NCBI GenBank assembly: GCA_014523665.1 | Contig: JAATVR010000148.1 | Coordinates: 1-11,867, forward strand | From: Nitrososphaerales archaeon TH526 | GTDB lineage: Archaea; Thermoproteota; Nitrososphaeria; Nitrososphaerales; Nitrososphaeraceae | Reading direction: 5' to 3' | DNA length: 11,867 nucleotides | Shown: positions 8,593 through 11,867 of the stretch, one piece after another | Layout of the letters: each line of letters opens with the position of its first letter | Numbering within the stretch: position 1 is the first letter of the stretch | The notes under the pieces: generated by a model | Database searches by the model: none | What the model was told of the DNA's origin: nothing | Seen by the model: the letters and a program-made list of their open reading frames with translations, nothing else | Position numbers and translations under genes: made by a program

Positions 8593-8865
8593 ACAAGGAT
8601 TGAAGCTATAGACAAATCGATTGATAAGCTGTCTAAAAGGATTGAGAGAGTTGATCCTTCTGTTTCCTGCTACAATGGTAGTGGTACAAGGTATTGGAAA
8701 GGCAAAAAGATAATCCCATTGGAGAAGTGGGGGAAATTGCTTTTGCAAATGCAGATGCAGGTGGCTGTAGACTCATGCAAACTGAGGAAGCTCTCGAGTA
8801 TTTTCCTGATGACTATTCAGCAAGCGTTCAAATGCAATTCCAAAACAGGTTTGAAGAGAATGTAA
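8593..8865 (+). pseudogene. Coding-like 5' part of a probably frameshifted gene
   Basis: This frame opens after TAA at 8590 and reads a strongly helical, coiled-coil-like start (IEAIDKSIDKLSKRIERVD), then a less natural sequence to TAA at 8863. It has no ATG, GTG or TTG near its beginning. The second half overlaps the frame at 8682-9050, which looks more like protein from about 8690 onward. The best explanation is one ancestral protein whose N-terminal helix is here and whose remainder is in the other frame, split by an indel near 8670-8690. I do not recognise the family. Confidence 0.3.
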
Positions 8866-9050
8866 ACAAGTGGTACTCTGATTACATAGAGTTAATGGAA
8901 TATACAAAAAATCCTAATTATGGTAACCGAAAATGCTTTGATTGTTTGTTAAGTGGTGGTAGAGAGGACCCAATATTCATACGAATTGATAGATTGATTA
9001 CCAAAGGATTAGAAATACAACAGCAGGATATACCTAATAGTAACCCATAA
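8694..9050 (+). CDS. Hypothetical protein, probably the 3' part of a frameshifted gene
   Basis: The frame is open from 8682 and ends at TAA 9048-9050. The only start that covers all of it is TTG at 8694, giving 118 residues. The first ATG is at 8775 and gives 91 residues. The product is soluble and acidic in its middle, with helix-like EALEYFPDDYSASVQMQFQN and EENVNKWYSDYIELMEYTKN segments and a CFDC pair (Cys82 and Cys85 from the TTG) that could bind metal but has no partner pair. No family is recognised. The weak start and the helical open frame immediately upstream in another register suggest that this is the tail of a broken gene. A genuine short gene starting at 8775 cannot be excluded. 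Confidence 0.4.
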   Translation: MERQKDNPIGEVGEIAFANADAGGCRLMQTEEALEYFPDDYSASVQMQFQNRFEENVNKWYSDYIELMEYTKNPNYGNRKCFDCLLSGGREDPIFIRIDRLITKGLEIQQQDIPNSNP

Positions 9051-9065
9051 GAGTTTGAATAATTA

Positions 9066-9106
9066 TTTTTTGCTTTGTTATACCATTCTTTGTGTCTAAG
9101 GACACA
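9066..9106 (+). terminator. T-run and short hairpin, possible terminator
   Basis: A run of six T (9066-9071) in an AT-rich stretch follows the stop of the preceding frame by 15 bases, as archaeal T-rich terminators do. A perfect six-base-pair hairpin with a four-base loop (TGTGTC-TAAG-GACACA, 9091-9106) lies 20 bases further on. It is not followed by a strong T tract, so the T-run is the better candidate. Confidence 0.35.
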
Positions 9107-9165
9107 CTTTCGTCCATGTTTGATGACTGCAAATGTTCTGATGATACCCCATTACCAACCTCAAA

Positions 9166-9276
9166 ATGAACAATACTAAGATTCAGAACTTAACGAAAAA
9201 AATAGATGATGATACTAAAGAAATAACTGAGGCAGTCAATCTCTATAAGAAAAAATTAAGATCTACCATTGAATAG
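9166..9276 (+). CDS. Possible 36-aa charged helical peptide
   Basis: ATG at 9166 to TAG at 9274-9276 encodes 36 residues, almost all of them charged or polar with regularly spaced hydrophobics (KIQNLTKKIDDDTKEITEAV), as in a short coiled coil. Codon choice looks natural for the region. There is no convincing promoter or ribosome binding site and no recognised family. It may be a remnant, since the coiled-coil character resembles the opening of the broken gene at 8593, or a real small protein. Confidence 0.25.
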   Translation: MNNTKIQNLTKKIDDDTKEITEAVNLYKKKLRSTIE

Positions 9277-9569
9277 ACAGATGCCATAGAATCAAGGAGG
9301 ATACCGCGCGAACAGAAAATCGGAGGACACTCGGTGCAATGAACTGATCTCCCTCAGTTTCCATCAAAATATATCTTTGAAATTCAGGTTAATCAGTTAT
9401 TCATTGTGTAAGACGGCGTCGATTTAGTTTCTTACTGACTATTCATCAAACGGGTAAATGTTTATCAATTTATCAGGTAGTAATATGGTGTGATATTATC
9501 TCATAATATATTGTTCTAGAATATTAAGTGACAACATTAAATTCTTACTTTATTATATATTATCCGTAA
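9277..9569. other. Intergenic region before the 367-aa gene
   Basis: No supported gene is seen here. The first half is less AT-rich than its surroundings (around 9300-9345) and the second half is very AT-rich. ATTAAATT at 9537-9544 is centred about 29 bases before the ATG at 9570 and could be the TATA box of the next gene. A second AT block, TATTATATAT at 9551-9560, is too close to the start for a leaderless promoter. Confidence 0.35.
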
Positions 9570-10673
9570 ATGGAGAATTCCTTTTGTTCACCCGGGAATC
9601 AGGAACCCACTGATAGCCGTTTAGCCATACAGGGCGATAATCAACGCACTACCCCTCACGCGCAATACTTCCCCAAAAATGTTGGAATAGTATTTTTGGT
9701 GGATAAGGATCTAAAATATCACTTTGAAAAGATTTATTGTTCTCATCTACTACTTCAGATTAATAATTGTCAACAATTGTTTAATTTTAAAATCATGGAT
9801 CTTGAAAAAGGTAAATTAAAAGATGTAAAATTGCCCGAATCTCTGAAGGAATGGGATAAAAAACTCTATTTAAAATTTTATGATGTCGTAACCGGAATTC
9901 GAAATGCAAAAGATAGGAACGGTAATAATGCAACTGCAAATTGGAACATAGACTACTGGTTGGGATTAACTAACCTGACTATCAAAGACACCAGGAACAG
10001 AGAAAAGAGTGAGACCAGAGAAAAGAGTGAGAACAGAGAAAAGAGTGAGAACAGAAAGGATAAACTCTGGGAGCGTGCGTACTATCTGGTTTGGGGAGGG
10101 AGTGATTTGCCGGTGGAAGTATGGCAGAACGGCAGAAATGAGATTATGGGGGCAGTCACATCTAATTGGTGGGAAAAAAGGAATTCTCCCCCCTCTGTTT
10201 TTGAATATTTCGCCATCGCCAGTTTCATGTGTTGTCTTCATTTTCTTAGTCGCGAATATCAGGGTAATTTAGAAGGGCATTCAACAAGCGGATGCATTTT
10301 CGATCATACTCTGGATACAACGTTTTTGCGAATATCGATGTCAAATCCATTTGTTTGCAATCCATGCAAATCGAAATTGAAAAATCTACAACAGATTATT
10401 AATAATAGACATCCTGGTAATACGATCTCCTTGGAGAAAGATGTTGAAACAATCCTTTCTAAAAAGTGGATGGGTAGTCTTGAAGAAATAAACTCTCCCA
10501 TTTATAATCTGAAAAAAAATTATAGGTATGACATAGATAAGAAGAGTGGTTATAACAAGGGTTGGATCAAGTCATTTTTAGACAATGTCAAGGATAAAGC
10601 CGCCGAATGGACGCTCGGGAATGTGGTGGGTGGAATAATTGGAGGTTTAATAGTACTACTTTTGAAGCAGTAG
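9570..10673 (+). CDS. C-terminally anchored membrane protein with a His/Cys (zinc-like) motif, unknown family
   Basis: The 367-residue product is mainly soluble and ends in a glycine-rich hydrophobic segment (about 349-365, NVVGGIIGGLIVLLLKQ), so the bulk is probably cytoplasmic with a tail anchor. Residues 38-75 look like an alpha/beta core. Residues 142-162 contain three hexapeptide repeats (NREKSE type) from an 18-bp tandem repeat. Residues 206-270 carry the most distinctive part: PPSVFEYFAIASF, then HSTSGCIFDH and PFVCNPC, placing His237, Cys242, Cys263 and Cys266 in a pattern that could bind zinc. From memory, GC-[IL]-FD followed by IC-x-x-C occurs in uncharacterised proteins of defence-rich loci, but I cannot name the family. 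The ATG is chosen because the frame is continuous from it and a TATA-like box lies about 29 bases upstream. It faces away from the TPR-CHAT operon, and a link to that system is inferred from proximity. Confidence 0.8.
   Translation: MENSFCSPGNQEPTDSRLAIQGDNQRTTPHAQYFPKNVGIVFLVDKDLKYHFEKIYCSHLLLQINNCQQLFNFKIMDLEKGKLKDVKLPESLKEWDKKLYLKFYDVVTGIRNAKDRNGNNATANWNIDYWLGLTNLTIKDTRNREKSETREKSENREKSENRKDKLWERAYYLVWGGSDLPVEVWQNGRNEIMGAVTSNWWEKRNSPPSVFEYFAIASFMCCLHFLSREYQGNLEGHSTSGCIFDHTLDTTFLRISMSNPFVCNPCKSKLKNLQQIINNRHPGNTISLEKDVETILSKKWMGSLEEINSPIYNLKKNYRYDIDKKSGYNKGWIKSFLDNVKDKAAEWTLGNVVGGIIGGLIVLLLKQ
9996..10057 (+). repeat. 18-bp tandem repeat, three full copies and a partial fourth, inside the 367-aa gene
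   Basis: The unit AACAGAGAAAAGAGTGAG occurs at 9996-10013, with one change (ACCAGAG...) at 10014-10031, again exactly at 10032-10049, and partially at 10050-10057. Because 18 is a multiple of three, copy-number change keeps the frame and only adds or removes a charged hexapeptide (N/T-R-E-K-S-E). Confidence 0.95.
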
Positions 10674-10715
10674 AAAAACGGAAACATTTAGAGTTTTCAA
10701 TTACTTTAGGATAGG

Positions 10716-10823
10716 ATGGTCTTTTCTAGGATGATTTCTATGATAATTTATTTTATTTGGGTTGGAATTTTAGGTGGTCTTATGTGGAAAAAATCAATGT
10801 CAATATCAAAAAGTAACCAGTAA
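10716..10823 (+). CDS. Possible 35-aa single-pass membrane peptide
   Basis: ATG at 10716 to TAA at 10821-10823 encodes 35 residues with one hydrophobic segment (ISMIIYFIWVGILGGLMW, about 7-24) followed by a basic tail (KKSMSISKS). It starts 42 bases after the stop of the 367-aa membrane protein gene, so the two could share a transcript. No ribosome binding site is evident and no family is recognised. The pattern of hydrophobic core plus basic end is typical of small membrane peptides, including toxin-like ones, but chance in AT-rich DNA can produce it too. Confidence 0.3.
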   Translation: MVFSRMISMIIYFIWVGILGGLMWKKSMSISKSNQ

Positions 10824-11079
10824 GTTCGAGGAAGCATCTCCACTAATTATTATAGATCCTCGGAGGCTAGCACCCAACCCAGTCTCGTTGTTAGGCAATT
10901 CGTCACCAACACTTGTTTTTCCACTTGTCACTTTCCTACTCGACTCCTGTATCACTACCTGAGTTGCTTCCCTCATCAGAAAAACCAAATAGTTAATAAT
11001 ACTTCATGATTCATCCGAGCCAGATATGATAGGTCTCGAGGCGGCTAATTGCATCGCCCGAGAAGGCGAACACCTCACT
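10824..11079. other. Gene-free stretch with no recognised content
   Basis: Short open frames exist on both strands (minus strand 10806-10988, plus strand about 10994-11091), but none has a convincing start, a recognised motif or a plausible promoter. The stretch is less AT-rich than the intergenic DNA to its left. Given the gene fragments immediately to the right, it is probably decayed coding DNA. Confidence 0.35.
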
Positions 11080-11106
11080 GAACTTTGCTAGATTGATGCA
11101 AAGTTC
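11080..11106. repeat. Perfect 9-bp inverted repeat at the edge of a gene remnant
   Basis: GAACTTTGC (11080-11088) and GCAAAGTTC (11098-11106) are separated by nine bases. The right arm is the last recognisable part of the virginiamycin B lyase-like remnant. The left arm is its exact inverted copy outside the recognisable region, so the hairpin marks a breakpoint as much as a terminator. Confidence 0.6.
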
Positions 11107-11260
11107 CATTATGATCAAATGTTGCAGTATTTAAATTACCGTAACTAGATTCTATAGGGAGTGGATACACTCTAACCTCTTCAGTAAGAGGATCAACACG
11201 TACGATAGCATTCAAACCTCCATCTGTAATCCATGGAGCACCATCTGGTCCTCCAGCATG
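11098..11260 (-). pseudogene. Fragment of a virginiamycin B lyase-like (Vgb, streptogramin lyase) beta-propeller protein
   Basis: The minus-strand frame reads HAGGPDGAPWITDGGLNA, then IVRVDPLTEEVRVYPLP and GNLNTATFDHNGTL, before reaching unrelated sequence and a stop. GPDG-x-x-W-x-T-[DE] followed by I-x-R-[IV]-DP and a YPLP step is the repeating propeller blade of the Vgb family. Intact members are about 300 residues with several blades, while here only about 54 residues survive. There is no start, and both ends stop abruptly in mid-protein. Intact relatives in soil archaea are commonly annotated as streptogramin lyases, but without biochemical proof that they act on the antibiotic. The family call is confident, and so is the call that it is dead. 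Confidence 0.8.
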
Positions 11261-11444
11261 GAAACAATTACCAACGTGGTATCAAATTTCTCAGTCAGAT
11301 CATATGATACCTCCAGACATCCAGCATACATTCGCTGAGCAAATGAATGCTACCACTCTGTCGCTTAACGCTAGCCACGCATCGTATGTCTCGCATCCAA
11401 CTGAAATCGCCGACTTCATCCTTAATGCAACAAAAGGAAAGTAA
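11256..11444 (+). pseudogene. C-terminal fragment of an alpha/beta hydrolase
   Basis: The plus-strand frame reads PAWKQLPTWYQISQSDHMIP, continues through FAEQMNATTLSLNASHASYV and SHPTEIADFILNATKGK, and ends at TAA 11442-11444. The Asp of SQSDHMIP and the His of NASHASYVSHP correspond to the acid and base positions of the catalytic triad in the alpha/beta hydrolase fold. The nucleophile region and everything before it (about 200 residues) are missing, so the fragment cannot be an enzyme. Its left edge coincides, within about five bases, with the right edge of the Vgb-like remnant on the other strand, which marks a rearrangement junction. Intact relatives are frequent in Nitrosocosmicus-like archaea as I remember them. 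Genuine family assignment, non-functional copy. Confidence 0.8.
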
Positions 11445-11461
11445 ATGGCGAAGACTCTATA

Positions 11462-11489
11462 AGGTGAGAGTACTTTAGCATGCTCTCAC
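11462..11489. terminator. Perfect 8-bp hairpin after the hydrolase remnant
   Basis: GGTGAGAG (11462-11469) pairs with CTCTCACC (11482-11489) across a 12-base loop. It begins 18 bases after the hydrolase stop and its right arm includes the stop codon of the oxidoreductase remnant on the minus strand. It could be the old terminator of the hydrolase gene or a recombination scar. A clear T tract follows only after several bases (ATATTTT). Confidence 0.35.
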
Positions 11490-11599
11490 CAACCATATTT
11501 TAGAACATTTACTTTGACTAGCTGAAAGTCACTTTCAGTAGGTACTCCAACTGGACGTCGCTTCAGATTAACTTCATCGCTAACTAGTCTTTCTACCAT
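11486..11599 (-). pseudogene. N-terminal fragment of an NADP-dependent (MDR family, CurA-like) oxidoreductase
   Basis: Reading leftward from ATG 11599, the frame gives MVERLVSDEVNLKRRPVGVP and then TESDFQLVKVNV before drifting into a stop at 11486-11488. R-[RS]-RPVG-x-P-x-E-[SA]-DF-x-L-V is the well-known opening of the zinc-independent medium-chain oxidoreductases (CurA, prostaglandin reductase-like), which are about 330-340 residues long. Only about 37 residues remain and the NADPH-binding domain is absent. The frame is also open upstream to 11773, but that part looks unlike the family. It is a truncated remnant, not a functional gene. Confidence 0.6.
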
Positions 11600-11679
11600 A
11601 TGCCTTTCATCATATGATAATGTATATGAAATTATTGGCATGAGCCTACTGGCATTGACGGACTTGGAATGTGTCAAGT

Positions 11680-11766
11680 TTATTGTAAAAATTCTGCTTG
11701 GGTTAAATCTGTGTTTACACCTGCTGCTGCTCGGACTCCTTCGGCAGCATCCAAAAATATCTCCAC
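11680..11766 (-). pseudogene. Short coding-like stretch, unidentified
   Basis: From GTG at 11766 to TAA at 11680-11682 the minus strand reads EIFLDAAEGVRAAAGVNTDL and a few more residues. This has natural codon use and an amphipathic helix look. It is in another frame from the oxidoreductase remnant next to it. It may be one more gene fragment in this decayed zone, but I cannot name a family. Confidence 0.2.
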
Positions 11767-11823
11767 TATTCACTAAAAATATCGCTTTAATTCCTTTTTA
11801 GAAAGTTAGACGATGTATCTACA

Positions 11824-11867
11824 ATGACATACATGTCCAAAAATGAAACAATAAAATTTCTTATGCA
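11824..11867 (+). CDS. Possible start of a rightward gene, cut by the window end
   Basis: ATG at 11824 opens a frame (MTYMSKNETIKFLM) that is still open at the last base. A second ATG is three codons later. The upstream DNA is AT-rich but shows no clear TATA box or ribosome binding site. Fourteen codons are too few to judge function, and the openness may be chance. Confidence 0.2.
   Translation, partial: MTYMSKNETIKFLM

Noticed and set aside
8542..8748. Minus-strand 68-codon frame opposite the 8593-9050 region
   Set aside because: Composition is not protein-like, it has no motif or promoter, and it lies opposite better coding candidates.
9125..9233. C/D-box-like motifs (TGATGA and CTGA) suggesting a small RNA
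   Set aside because: The motifs near 9126-9145 overlap each other rather than having proper spacing, and those at 9208-9231 have a C and D' box only, with no second pair or K-turn stem. They fit chance in AT-rich DNA.
9298..9360. Minus-strand 33-codon frame in the locally GC-richer DNA before the 367-aa gene
   Set aside because: It is too short, with no recognisable transposase or other motif and no promoter.
9996..10057. Short repeats that might be a CRISPR array
   Set aside because: The copies are contiguous with no spacers and encode a hexapeptide repeat inside a continuous reading frame.
10806..10988. Minus-strand 60-codon and plus-strand 62-codon frames (10774-10962) overlapping each other
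   Set aside because: Neither has a recognised motif, hydrophobic pattern or promoter, and both lie in decayed DNA. I could not choose between them.
10994..11091. Plus-strand open stretch reading EPDMIGLEAANCIAREGEHL
   Set aside because: It looks mildly coding-like but is about 30 codons, has no supported start and matches no family I know. It may be another gene fragment.
1..11867. tRNA, rRNA, integrase, transposase or attachment sites
   Set aside because: None could be recognised on either strand. Island status rests only on gene remnants and gene content.

Overview
The window is AT-rich and looks archaeal. ATA is a common isoleucine codon, the start codons lack Shine-Dalgarno sequences, and TATA-like boxes lie about 20 to 30 bases before the starts of the best genes, as expected for leaderless or short-leader mRNAs. 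Three gene remnants near the right end (a virginiamycin B lyase-like propeller, an alpha/beta hydrolase tail and the N-terminus of an NADP-dependent oxidoreductase) resemble families I associate with soil ammonia-oxidising archaea of the Nitrososphaeraceae, such as Nitrosocosmicus. That placement is an inference from recall, not a search result.

Left part (1-2070): a leftward gene, cut by the window edge, encodes a caspase/gingipain-like (clan CD) cysteine peptidase with a visible His-Cys dyad. A 345-bp spacer follows, then a rightward 98-aa protein of unknown family. After its stop, another frame stays open and looks coding, which suggests a frameshifted tail or a decayed small gene.

Centre (2071-8347): a leftward three-gene operon in which each stop overlaps the next start by four bases (ATGA). 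In transcription order it encodes a 94-aa single-pass membrane protein, a 494-aa TPR protein and a 1504-aa protein with TPR arrays and a C-terminal CHAT peptidase (His1326, Cys1373). Together with the upstream peptidase, the locus has two different clan CD peptidases, two TPR proteins and a small membrane protein. This layout recalls TPR/caspase conflict (immune or programmed cell death) systems. A working model is that the TPR arrays sense or hold a trigger, CHAT is activated, and the second peptidase is a substrate, partner or executioner. No step of this model is demonstrated by sequence.

Right part (8348-10823): a sparse rightward region. It holds a probably frameshifted gene (8593-9050), a possible 36-aa helical peptide, and a solid 367-aa gene for a C-terminally anchored membrane protein with a His/Cys motif and an in-frame 18-bp tandem repeat. 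A possible 35-aa transmembrane peptide follows it.

Right end (10824-11867): a gene graveyard. Fragments of at least three metabolic genes on both strands abut at sharp junctions, and two short perfect hairpins lie at the fragment edges. This points to repeated rearrangement next to the peptidase locus and fits an accessory, high-turnover genomic island.
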